Positions 1 to 6,931 of a stretch of DNA of 64,000 bases are shown here, in pieces. Position 1 is the first letter of the stretch, and every line of letters begins with the position of its first letter. The translations under genes and the position numbers were made by a program. Location: the NCBI RefSeq assembly GCF_014651035.1, contig NZ_BMWC01000001.1, positions 1,085,581 to 1,149,580 of the forward strand. Direction: 5' to 3'. The notes below the pieces were generated by a model. The model worked only from the letters and a program-made list of their open reading frames with translations. It was not told the DNA's origin and did no database searches. Origin of the DNA: Streptomyces lomondensis (GTDB lineage Bacteria; Actinomycetota; Actinomycetes; Streptomycetales; Streptomycetaceae).

Positions 1-457
1 GGACGCGCAGGACCGGCATGCTGTCGCCGGGTACGAAGTAGCGGAACTCGTCGAAGACGCCGTAGTTCGGCAGGTGGTGCTTGGCGAAGTTCAGGACCAC
101 CTCGCCGCCGTACAGCACCGCCCCCGCGTTCTGCGGCGCGCCGGCCGGCTGGCCGTACTTCGGCTGGGCGGTCTCGCAGCGGTCGAGATAGCCGACGATC
201 ACCGGCAGCTCACCGAAGCCCTCGTCGGCCAGGCGGGCGGCGAGACTCCTGAGCGCCGCCCGGGAGGCCTCCACGAAGGACGACCTGAGGGCCAGGTCCT
301 CGACGGGATACCCGGTCAGCACCATCTCCGGGAACGCCACGAGATGCGCTCCCTGCTCGGCGGAGTGCCGGGTCCAGCGGACGATCGACTCGGCGTTCCC
401 GGCGAGGTCGCCGACGCTCGAGTCGATCTGGTTCAGGGCGAGACGTAGTTGAGGCAC
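1..457 (-). CDS. nadE: Glutamine-dependent NAD+ synthetase, N-terminal part (cut by window edge)
   Basis: Only the first ~152 codons are present; the gene runs off the left edge. The start is GTG at 457 (MPQLRLALNQIDSSVGDL). The visible part is a CN-hydrolase (nitrilase-type) glutaminase domain, with the catalytic Glu in FPEMVLTGYP (about residue 46) and the catalytic Lys in NFAKHHLPNYGVFDE (about residue 132). In this family the domain releases ammonia from glutamine for a C-terminal NAD+ synthetase domain, which amidates deaminoNAD+. That second domain lies outside the window, so the assignment rests on the N-terminal motifs and on the similar position of a nadE gene near glnE in Streptomyces. 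The Cys of the Glu-Lys-Cys triad is not visible. Confidence 0.88.
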   Translation of the reverse strand, partial: MPQLRLALNQIDSSVGDLAGNAESIVRWTRHSAEQGAHLVAFPEMVLTGYPVEDLALRSSFVEASRAALRSLAARLADEGFGELPVIVGYLDRCETAQPKYGQPAGAPQNAGAVLYGGEVVLNFAKHHLPNYGVFDEFRYFVPGDSMPVLRV

Positions 458-488
458 GGGCCCAGTGTAATCGTCAGAGCGACGCAAT

Positions 489-518
489 GGGGTGGTGTGG
501 GTCACCCCACACCACCCC
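489..518 (-). terminator. Perfect 13-bp hairpin downstream of the sedolisin gene
   Basis: GGGGTGGTGTGGG (489-501) pairs exactly with CCCACACCACCCC (506-518) around a 4-base loop, 31 bases past the stop codon of the protease gene and just upstream of nadE. There is no U tract, as is usual for Streptomyces terminators. Confidence 0.7.
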
Positions 519-548
519 GCTCCCCTTGCGGTGGTCAGCCGACGGACG

Positions 549-2492
549 TCAGCGGCGCCGGTACGACTCGACGTAGCCGTTCGCGGGCGTGCCCACGCCG
601 GTGACGTCGTCGTAGCCCTTGACGGCCTTCAGCGAGCTGTCCTTGCCGAGGCTGCGCACGGACGTGGCGAGACCGCCCGTGGCGTCGTAGCCGTTCACGA
701 AGTCGACGCGGGCCACGGCGAGGCCGGAGCCCGTCGGGTTGTCGGTGACGTCGTGGTAGACCTTCGAGCCGGACTTCGCGTAGATCGCCGGGTTGGCGAA
801 GCCGATCGGCGTGCCGCCGCGGGCCTCCTGGGCCAGCGCCTGGATGGCCGCGATGGTCGGCGCGGCGAGCGAGGTGCCGCCGATGCGGTACTCGCTGTAC
901 GCCTGCGACTTGCCGTCGGGCAGGGTCTGGGTCTGGCCGACCAGGAAGCCGGTGTTCGGGTCGGCGATCGCCGCGATGTCCGGGACGACCCGGTTGCCGT
1001 CCGCGCTGTTGGCCTTCGCCAGGGACTCCGGCACGACACCCTCCTGGTAGGAGGGCTCGGCGACGATCTTGCTGGTGCCGCCGCCCGCGCCCGAGGTGAA
1101 GGCACCGGGGAAGTCCGTCCAGCTCCTGCCGTCGGCCGACAGGTTCGCCTTCTCGGTGCCCCAGCCGGTCTCCCACAGGTACGTGTCGTCCTTGCCGACG
1201 GCCAGCGAGGTGCCGCCGACCGCGGTGACCCACGCCGAGTTGGCCGGGGAGTCGACCTGCTTCGTCCCGGAGCTGGCGACCTCGTCGCCGTCGTCGCCGG
1301 AGGAGAAGTAGAAGCCGATGCCCTCGACCGCGCCCAGCTGGAAGACCTGGTCGTAGGCGGCCGCGATGTCGGGGGTCTCGGCGGCCTCCACCTCGCCCCA
1401 GGAGTTGGAGACGATGTCCGCCAGGTGGCTGTCGACGACCTTGCCGAGCGCGTCGAGCAGATCGTTGTCCATGCAGGAGGCGGCGCCCACGTAGGTGACG
1501 CCCGCGGCGGGCGCGACCGCGTGCACGGCCTCGACGTCGAGGGTCTCCTCGCCGTACCAGCCGGCCGCCGAGCAGTCCTTGGTGTTCGTGTACTTCTCGG
1601 GCAGCACCTGGTGCAGTTGGCCGGACTTCCACGCCGCGTCGCCGTTCCGCTTGGCGTAGGTGGCGGCGTCGTAGGCGATCGTCGGCGAGGCGTAGGCGTC
1701 CGTGATGGCGACCCGGACGCCCTTGCCGGTGCGGGTGCCCGCGCCGTAGGCGGCCCGCAGTTGCCTGCCCGTGTAGCCCTTGACCGCGTACGGGATCTTC
1801 GTGCCGTACGCGTCGGGCAGCGTGGTCGCGGTCTTCGAGCCGTAGTACGAGGAGAACGGCCCGGCGTTGCGGAACACGGTGTCAGGCGGGGGCAGTTGGT
1901 CGTCGTGCGTGGCCATGTGGGGCGCGTTGTCCAGGCCGGTCACGGTGAGTACGGCGTCGGCCAGGCTCGCCGGCACGGAGGCGGTGCTCGCCGGGGCGCG
2001 GTAGGTCTTCGAGCCCTTGGTGAAGTTGTGCAGCTGGGTGCCGAACGCCTTCTCGGCGGCGGCCACGTCACCGGTGACGGAGACGTAGTGCCGCGTGACA
2101 CCCGTGACCTTCAGACCGGCGGACGTCAGCCAGGCCTTCACGGCCGCCACCTGGGCCTCGGTCGCGCCGAAGCGGGCCTGGGCCTGCCGGGCGGTCAGGT
2201 ACTTGCCATAGGAGGCCGACTTCGGGTCGGAGACGGCCTTCGCGTACGCGGCGAGGCCGGCGGCGTCCCTGCCGGCGAGGTAGACCCGGGCCGAGACCTG
2301 GGCGCCGTCGGAGGCGGCGCCCTGGTCCGCCCTGGCCGTGGCCCACGCGGGCCTGGTCCCGGCCAGCAGGTCACGGAGCGGGTGGTCGGCGGCGTGCGCC
2401 GCGGGTATGCCGAGCGCCAGCGCACCGGCGAGCATCGGCAGCGTCGCCGCCACACTCAGCCCGGCGCGCGCCTTGGCGCGGTTGGATCTCAT
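549..2492 (-). CDS. Secreted pro-kumamolisin type serine-carboxyl protease (sedolisin, peptidase family S53)
   Basis: 647 residues, starting at ATG 2492 with AGGGGG five bases upstream; a longer reading frame exists but lacks a better SD. Residues 1-33 form a signal peptide with a hydrophobic core ending PAAHA. Residues ~45-190 match the pro-kumamolisin activation domain, which acts as an inhibitor and chaperone and is cut off during maturation. The catalytic domain follows, with the Glu/Asp pair in EETLDVEAVHAVAP (~316-320), an NSWGE segment, and the nucleophile in GGTSLAAP (Ser near 541). The C-terminal DVTGVG-like segment is where S53 enzymes bind calcium. These enzymes usually degrade protein at acidic pH outside the cell. 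It stands alone, with its own terminator. Confidence 0.92.
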   Translation of the reverse strand: MRSNRAKARAGLSVAATLPMLAGALALGIPAAHAADHPLRDLLAGTRPAWATARADQGAASDGAQVSARVYLAGRDAAGLAAYAKAVSDPKSASYGKYLTARQAQARFGATEAQVAAVKAWLTSAGLKVTGVTRHYVSVTGDVAAAEKAFGTQLHNFTKGSKTYRAPASTASVPASLADAVLTVTGLDNAPHMATHDDQLPPPDTVFRNAGPFSSYYGSKTATTLPDAYGTKIPYAVKGYTGRQLRAAYGAGTRTGKGVRVAITDAYASPTIAYDAATYAKRNGDAAWKSGQLHQVLPEKYTNTKDCSAAGWYGEETLDVEAVHAVAPAAGVTYVGAASCMDNDLLDALGKVVDSHLADIVSNSWGEVEAAETPDIAAAYDQVFQLGAVEGIGFYFSSGDDGDEVASSGTKQVDSPANSAWVTAVGGTSLAVGKDDTYLWETGWGTEKANLSADGRSWTDFPGAFTSGAGGGTSKIVAEPSYQEGVVPESLAKANSADGNRVVPDIAAIADPNTGFLVGQTQTLPDGKSQAYSEYRIGGTSLAAPTIAAIQALAQEARGGTPIGFANPAIYAKSGSKVYHDVTDNPTGSGLAVARVDFVNGYDATGGLATSVRSLGKDSSLKAVKGYDDVTGVGTPANGYVESYRRR

Positions 2493-2650
2493 GGAACCCC
2501 CTGTGCGGTTCGTCGCGAGTGGATCACTCGACGCTCGCCACTCTTTCGATGAACCGTTCACGCAAGGGGAATGCGAAGCCCAAGAAGCGTTCTACCGAGG
2601 CCAAGAAGAGCCCAAGGAGCCGCCGGGCAGGGCGATTTGAGGCTTACGCC

Positions 2651-3271
2651 CTACGAACGCGGCGCGGCACCCCGTGCCTTGAGCAGGTCCGCCATCAGGC
2701 CGATCTCCGACTGCTGCGCGTCCACCATGCCCTGCGCGAGCCGCTTCTCCACCCCGACCGCGCACTTCTCCACACAGCCCTCGGCCATGTGAACGCCGCC
2801 CTTGTGATGGTCCGTCATCAGCTGGAGGTAGAAGATCTCCGCCTGCTTGCCGCTGAGCTCGCCGAGCTTCTTCATCTCGGTGTTGGTCGCCATGCCCGGC
2901 ATCAGCGCGCCGTCCTTGCCGGAGGCCATGTCGCCCATGCCCATCCAGGTCATCGGCGGCTCGGAGGACACCTTGGGCAACCCCCACAGATCGAGCCAGC
3001 CGAGCATCATGCCGCGCTGGTTGGCCTGCGTCTGCGCGATGTCGTAGGCGAGGCGGCGCACCTCCTCGTCCTTCGTGCGGTCGCGCACGATGTACGACAT
3101 CTCCACGGCCTGCTGGTGGTGCACCGCCATGTCCCGCGCGAACCCGGCGTCCGCGGACTCGGCGGAGGGGGTCGTTCCGTTGCCGTCGTCCCCGGCGACG
3201 GCGTAGGTGATCGCGCCGGCCGCGACGAGCGCCGTCGCCGCGGCCCCGGCGATCAGAGCGGCCTGCCTCAC
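2651..3271 (-). CDS. DUF305 family membrane-anchored or secreted protein
   Basis: 206 residues. The GTG start at 3271 overlaps the stop codon of the DUF3105 gene (GTGA), so translation is probably coupled. An N-terminal hydrophobic stretch (AALIAGAAATALVAAGAITYAVA) is a signal anchor or signal peptide. The rest is a DUF305 four-helix domain with the family motifs DMAVHHQQAVEMSY (~46-60) and MTDHHKGGVHMAE (~155), rich in His and Met, which could hold a metal ion. The function of DUF305 is unsettled; similar proteins are often next to copper or redox genes. The fixed pairing with DUF3105 suggests both work at the outer face of the membrane. No copper gene is visible here. Confidence 0.88.
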   Translation of the reverse strand: MRQAALIAGAAATALVAAGAITYAVAGDDGNGTTPSAESADAGFARDMAVHHQQAVEMSYIVRDRTKDEEVRRLAYDIAQTQANQRGMMLGWLDLWGLPKVSSEPPMTWMGMGDMASGKDGALMPGMATNTEMKKLGELSGKQAEIFYLQLMTDHHKGGVHMAEGCVEKCAVGVEKRLAQGMVDAQQSEIGLMADLLKARGAAPRS

Positions 3272-3933
3272 TGCGAGAGACCGTTCGTGCAGGCGGCACC
3301 CGGCTCGGGCGTCTGCTCGCCCTGGACGAACTTCTCGAAGAACTTGTCGACGTTCGGGTCGTCCGCGCCCGTCACCGTGCGCTGGTGGCCCCACGCCGAG
3401 AGCATGATCGGGTCCTTCTGGTCGTCCAGCGGGCTCATCAGCGTGTACGGCGTCTTCTTCACCTTCGCCGCGAGCGCGTCGATGTCGGCCTTCTTCGCGT
3501 CGGCGTTGTACGTCACCCACACCGCGCCGTGCTCCAGCGAGTGCACGGCGTTGGTGTTGTTGATCTCCTTGGTGTAGACGTCGCCGTTGCAGTTCATCCA
3601 GACCTGGTTGTGGTCGCCGCCGACCGGCGGCTCGGAGGCGTACTTCACGGCCTTGGCGACGTGGTTGCGGGACAGCGTCCCCTCCCAGGTCTTCACGCCG
3701 TCCTTGCCGGTGACGAACTTGCCCTTGCCCGAGGAGTCGCTCGCCGCGGTGTCACTGCCCTTGTCGTCCTGGGACCGCACGAGCACGACGCCGCCGACGA
3801 CCAGGCCGCCGACGATCACGAGGCTGGCCGCGATGGTGAGGATCCGGTTGCGGCGCTCACGGGCCTGCTCGGCGCGCCGCATCTCCTCTATTCGCGCCTT
3901 GCGTGCCGTGCTGCTCTTCTTGGCCGAGCCCAT
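3268..3933 (-). CDS. DUF3105 family membrane protein
   Basis: 221 residues from ATG 3933, with AAGGAC eight bases upstream. A basic, charged cytoplasmic N-terminus (KKSSTARKARIEEMRRAEQ) is followed by one membrane helix (~36-57, ILTIAASLVIVGGLVVGGVV) and an external DUF3105 domain. Conserved-looking elements are PPVGGDHNQVWMNCNGDVY and VHSLEHGAVWVTYN, where His residues could bind a ligand or metal. The last codons end in a Cys (GAACTNGLSQ). First gene of a two-gene unit with DUF305, overlapping by 4 bases. No enzymatic role is known for the family. Confidence 0.88.
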   Translation of the reverse strand: MGSAKKSSTARKARIEEMRRAEQARERRNRILTIAASLVIVGGLVVGGVVLVRSQDDKGSDTAASDSSGKGKFVTGKDGVKTWEGTLSRNHVAKAVKYASEPPVGGDHNQVWMNCNGDVYTKEINNTNAVHSLEHGAVWVTYNADAKKADIDALAAKVKKTPYTLMSPLDDQKDPIMLSAWGHQRTVTGADDPNVDKFFEKFVQGEQTPEPGAACTNGLSQ

Positions 3934-4346
3934 GAGATGTCCTTCGGGGGAAAAAGTGACGGTCGGGTGCGCTGATCGTAATGGGGGAGGCGGGGCGCCT
4001 CGTAGGGCGGCTACCGGAATGGGCCGAATCGATACGGCACCGACAGCTGCCCGACAGCTTCGGGAATCGGGGCCGGACCGTCCCCGTTTAAAGTTGCATC
4101 CGACACGCAAATTAAGTGCGGGGGGTGCCGACGCGGACCGGCCATTACAGATGTCGGTGCGAGCAGGCACTATGGGCGGAAGAGCAGTTCACCCGCTGTA
4201 CGTGAGGCGTTCGAGCCCGGGTCGGCCGGGCGATCATGGTGCGCAACGCGTACGAAATGGTGGTGTGGTGGGATGCTCAGGTGCCCGACCGCCTCCCGTG
4301 GTACGGAAGACAGGCGGCCTGACCAGCAAGGATGGGGAAGCGGAAG
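3934..4346. other. 413-base divergent intergenic region between DUF3105 and glnA2
   Basis: Must hold the promoters of both divergent units. I see no coding frame with typical codon use and no clear GlnR box (gTnAC-n6-GaAAC). A locally AT-rich stretch at about 4087-4125 (GTTTAAAGTTGCATCC, then AAATTAAGTG) is the most promoter-like part, but I cannot assign -35/-10 elements firmly. Confidence 0.5.
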
Positions 4347-5708
4347 ATGGACAAGCAGCAGGAGTTCGTGCTCCGGACGTTGGAGGAGCGCGACATCCGG
4401 TTCGTACGCCTGTGGTTCACGGACGTGCTGGGCTTCCTCAAGTCCGTCGCCGTGGCCCCGGCCGAACTGGAACAGGCCTTCGACGAGGGCATCGGCTTCG
4501 ACGGCTCCGCGATCGAGGGCTTCGCCCGGGTCTACGAGTCCGACATGATCGCCAAGCCGGACCCGTCGACCTTCCAGATCCTGCCCTGGCGCGCGGAGGC
4601 CCCGGGCACGGCCCGCATGTTCTGCGACATCCTCATGCCGGACGGCTCCCCGTCCTTCGCCGACCCGCGCTACGTGCTCAAGCGCGCCCTTGCCCGCGCG
4701 AGCGATCTCGGCTTCACGTTCTACACGCACCCGGAGATCGAGTTCTTCCTGCTGAAGGACCGGCCGCTGGACGGCTCCCGCCCGACTCCGGCCGACAACT
4801 CCGGCTACTTCGACCACACCCCCACCAACGTCGGCATGGACTTCCGCCGCCAGGCGATCACCATGCTGGAGTCGATGGGCATCTCGGTCGAGTTCTCCCA
4901 CCACGAGGGCGCCCCGGGCCAGCAGGAGATCGACCTGCGCTACGCCGACGCGCTCTCCACGGCGGACAACGTCATGACGTTCCGCCTGGTCATGAAGCAG
5001 GTGGCGCTGGAGCAGGGCGTCCAGGCGACGTTCATGCCGAAGCCGTTCTCCGAGCACCCCGGCAGCGGCATGCACACCCACCTCTCCCTCTTCGAGGGCG
5101 ACCGCAACGCCTTCTACGAGTCGGGCTCGGAGTACCAGCTCTCGAAGGTGGGCCGCTCCTTCATCGCGGGCCTGCTGCGGCACGCGGCGGAGGTCTCCGC
5201 GGTCACCAACCAGTGGGTCAACTCCTACAAGCGCATCTGGGGCGGCGCGGAGCGCACGGCGGGCGCGGGCGGCGAGGCCCCGTCGTACATCTGCTGGGGC
5301 CACAACAACCGCTCGGCCCTGGTCCGCGTCCCGATGTACAAGCCCGGCAAGACGGGCTCGGCGCGGGTCGAGGTCCGCTCCCTGGACTCGGGCGCGAACC
5401 CGTACCTGGCCTACGCCGTCCTCCTGGCCGCCGGCCTGAAGGGCATCGAGGAGGGCTACGAGCTCCCGCCGGGCGCCGAGGACGACGTCTGGGCCCTCTC
5501 CGACGCCGAGCGCCGCGCGATGGGCATCGAGCCGCTCCCGCAGAACCTGGGCGAGGCCCTGACCCTGATGGAGCGCAGCGACCTGGTCGCCGAGACACTC
5601 GGCGAGCACGTCTTCGACTTCTTCCTGCGCAACAAGCGGCAGGAGTGGGAGGAGTACCGGAGCGAGGTCACGGCGTTCGAGCTGCGGAAGAACCTTCCGG
5701 CGCTGTAA
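4347..5708 (+). CDS. glnA2: Glutamine synthetase-like enzyme of the GlnA2 type (gamma-glutamylpolyamine synthetase)
   Basis: 453 residues. ATG 4347 (MDKQQEFVLRTLEERDIRF) is chosen over ATG 4332 because a GGAAG element just precedes it. GS-I fold: beta-grasp domain with GFDGSAIEGF, then the catalytic domain with the metal-binding HPEIEFFLL, GSGMHTHLSLFEGD (ATP/metal) and NRSALVRVP (substrate Arg). In S. coelicolor the GlnA2 paralogue near glnE does not make glutamine; it glutamylates polyamines such as putrescine and spermidine, feeding polyamine nitrogen into metabolism. That assignment is from family knowledge and position. A Tyr occupies the adenylylation position (EGYELPPG), but the flanking residues differ from GlnA (LYELAPEE). 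It stands alone between a long leader and a strong terminator. Confidence 0.9.
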   Translation: MDKQQEFVLRTLEERDIRFVRLWFTDVLGFLKSVAVAPAELEQAFDEGIGFDGSAIEGFARVYESDMIAKPDPSTFQILPWRAEAPGTARMFCDILMPDGSPSFADPRYVLKRALARASDLGFTFYTHPEIEFFLLKDRPLDGSRPTPADNSGYFDHTPTNVGMDFRRQAITMLESMGISVEFSHHEGAPGQQEIDLRYADALSTADNVMTFRLVMKQVALEQGVQATFMPKPFSEHPGSGMHTHLSLFEGDRNAFYESGSEYQLSKVGRSFIAGLLRHAAEVSAVTNQWVNSYKRIWGGAERTAGAGGEAPSYICWGHNNRSALVRVPMYKPGKTGSARVEVRSLDSGANPYLAYAVLLAAGLKGIEEGYELPPGAEDDVWALSDAERRAMGIEPLPQNLGEALTLMERSDLVAETLGEHVFDFFLRNKRQEWEEYRSEVTAFELRKNLPAL

Positions 5709-5725
5709 GGAGCGTGCAGCCCCGT

Positions 5726-5762
5726 CGCGGGGGCCGGAGGTCACTGACCTCCGGCCCCCGCG
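5726..5762. terminator. Bidirectional terminator between glnA2 and the VOC gene
   Basis: An almost perfect 37-base palindrome: 5726-5743 (CGCGGGGGCCGGAGGTCA) is complementary to 5745-5762. It lies between two convergent genes and can act on both strands. Confidence 0.85.
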
Positions 5763-5800
5763 CAGCCGACGCGTGGACCGGCCGGGACCCCTCCTGGCGA

Positions 5801-6250
5801 TCAGCTCTCCTGCTGCCGCCTCAGCTTCGCCAGCAGCTCGTGCAGCGGCTCCGTCGCCCGCCGCCGGTACTCCTGGACCGCCCACCCGTTGCCGTCCGGG
5901 TCCTGGAAGTGCATGAACGTGGCGCCGTCGTCCGGCGCGTACTGGACCGGCTCCGAGACGTCGAGGCCGCGGGCGACCAGCTCCGCGTGGGCCGCCTTGA
6001 TGTCGGCGACGCACAGTTGCAGGCCCTGGTAGGAGCCGGGGGCGGGGGTGGGGCCCGGGGTCATCTGCCAGATCGAGTCGCCGAGGGCGATCGAGCAGCC
6101 GGAACCCGGAGGGGTCAGCTGGACGATCCGCATCCCGGGCATGACCTCCTGGTCGATGTCCACGTGGAAGCCGACCTTGTCCCGGTAGAAGTCCCGGGCC
6201 CGGTCGATGTCGGTCACGGGCAGCGGGATGACTTCGAGGGTGATGTCCAC
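5801..6250 (-). CDS. VOC (glyoxalase/bleomycin-resistance fold) family protein
   Basis: 149 residues from ATG 6250. The vicinal-oxygen-chelate fold is visible as two beta-alpha-beta-beta-beta halves: LEVIPLPVTDIDRARDFYRD at the start, and the second half from GLQLCVADIKAAHAEL to the typical closing FMHFQDPDGNGWAVQEY. The final Glu (about 127) is a usual metal ligand. These proteins include glyoxalase I, dioxygenases and antibiotic-binding proteins; the substrate cannot be told here. It follows the pyridoxamine-oxidase-like gene by 15 bases and is probably co-transcribed with it. Confidence 0.85.
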   Translation of the reverse strand: MDITLEVIPLPVTDIDRARDFYRDKVGFHVDIDQEVMPGMRIVQLTPPGSGCSIALGDSIWQMTPGPTPAPGSYQGLQLCVADIKAAHAELVARGLDVSEPVQYAPDDGATFMHFQDPDGNGWAVQEYRRRATEPLHELLAKLRRQQES

Positions 6251-6265
6251 GGCGTGACTCCTTTG

Positions 6266-6784
6266 TCAGGCATCGGCGAACCGCCACCGCGTCTGGCTGA
6301 ACGGCTCCCCCTTACCGAATCCGAAAACGGTCCGGGGCGCCACCGAGTAGACGGCCGCTCGACCCGAGCCGTGGCGGAAATAGCCCTCCCGTACCTCGAA
6401 GTGCCAGACACTGCCGTACTTCGCCTCCCACGCCGCGGCCAGTTCGCGTAGCCGGGCGTCGTCGGTCACGCGCCTCGCCTCGCCCTCCACCACCAGGTCG
6501 TAGCCCTGGTTCCAGGTGTTCGTGCCGGTGGTGAGCACGACATGGGGGTTCTCCGCGAGGTTCCTCGCCTTGCGTTCCTCCGGGCCCGTGCAGAAGTGCA
6601 GGGCGCCGTCCGACCAGACCGCGGGCAGCGGAGTGACGTGCGGGCGGCCGTCCGGTCGTACCGTCGAGATCCAGAACAGCTCCGCCGCCGCGAGCCGCGC
6701 CTCCGCCTCCCGCCAGTCGGTGGCTTCGGCCGTCTCGTCGCTGTAGCGCCTGTCCAGGCGGGTTTCCGGGTGCATGGTGGTCAT
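6266..6784 (-). CDS. Pyridoxamine 5'-phosphate oxidase-related FMN/F420-binding protein
   Basis: 172 residues; ATG 6784 has GGAGGA six bases upstream. The split beta-barrel of the PNPOx-like superfamily is visible: LFWISTVRPDGRPHVTPLPAVWSDG, FCTGPEERKARNLAENPHVVLTTG and LVVEGEARRV. The 'general stress / F420-dependent' branch has this layout, binding FMN or F420 between two subunits. The protein ends with the common YSVAPRTVFGFGKGEPFSQTRWRF. The substrate is unknown. It is the first gene of a two-gene unit with the VOC protein and divergent from glnE (147 bases between starts). Confidence 0.85.
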   Translation of the reverse strand: MTTMHPETRLDRRYSDETAEATDWREAEARLAAAELFWISTVRPDGRPHVTPLPAVWSDGALHFCTGPEERKARNLAENPHVVLTTGTNTWNQGYDLVVEGEARRVTDDARLRELAAAWEAKYGSVWHFEVREGYFRHGSGRAAVYSVAPRTVFGFGKGEPFSQTRWRFADA

Positions 6785-6931
6785 GAGCGTCCTCCCGACC
6801 TGTGTGCTCACAGATGCAGACCCCGTCCGCCTGCCGAACTCATCGGCGCTCGCCCAGGTCTGTGCGGTTAGGCTCGAGCCGTACGACCTTGATCCGACGG
6901 AAGTCCGAGGAACAGTGCGAGGGAGGCCCGG

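Noticed and set aside
492..2552. A 686-codon open frame on the plus strand, opposite the sedolisin gene
   Set aside because: Its sequence is the Arg/Gly/Val-rich type produced by reading a GC-rich gene backwards; the minus-strand protease has a signal peptide, domain motifs and an SD.
3587..6451. A 954-codon plus-strand frame across DUF3105, glnA2 and VOC
   Set aside because: It overlaps three well-supported genes in other frames and shows no family signature.
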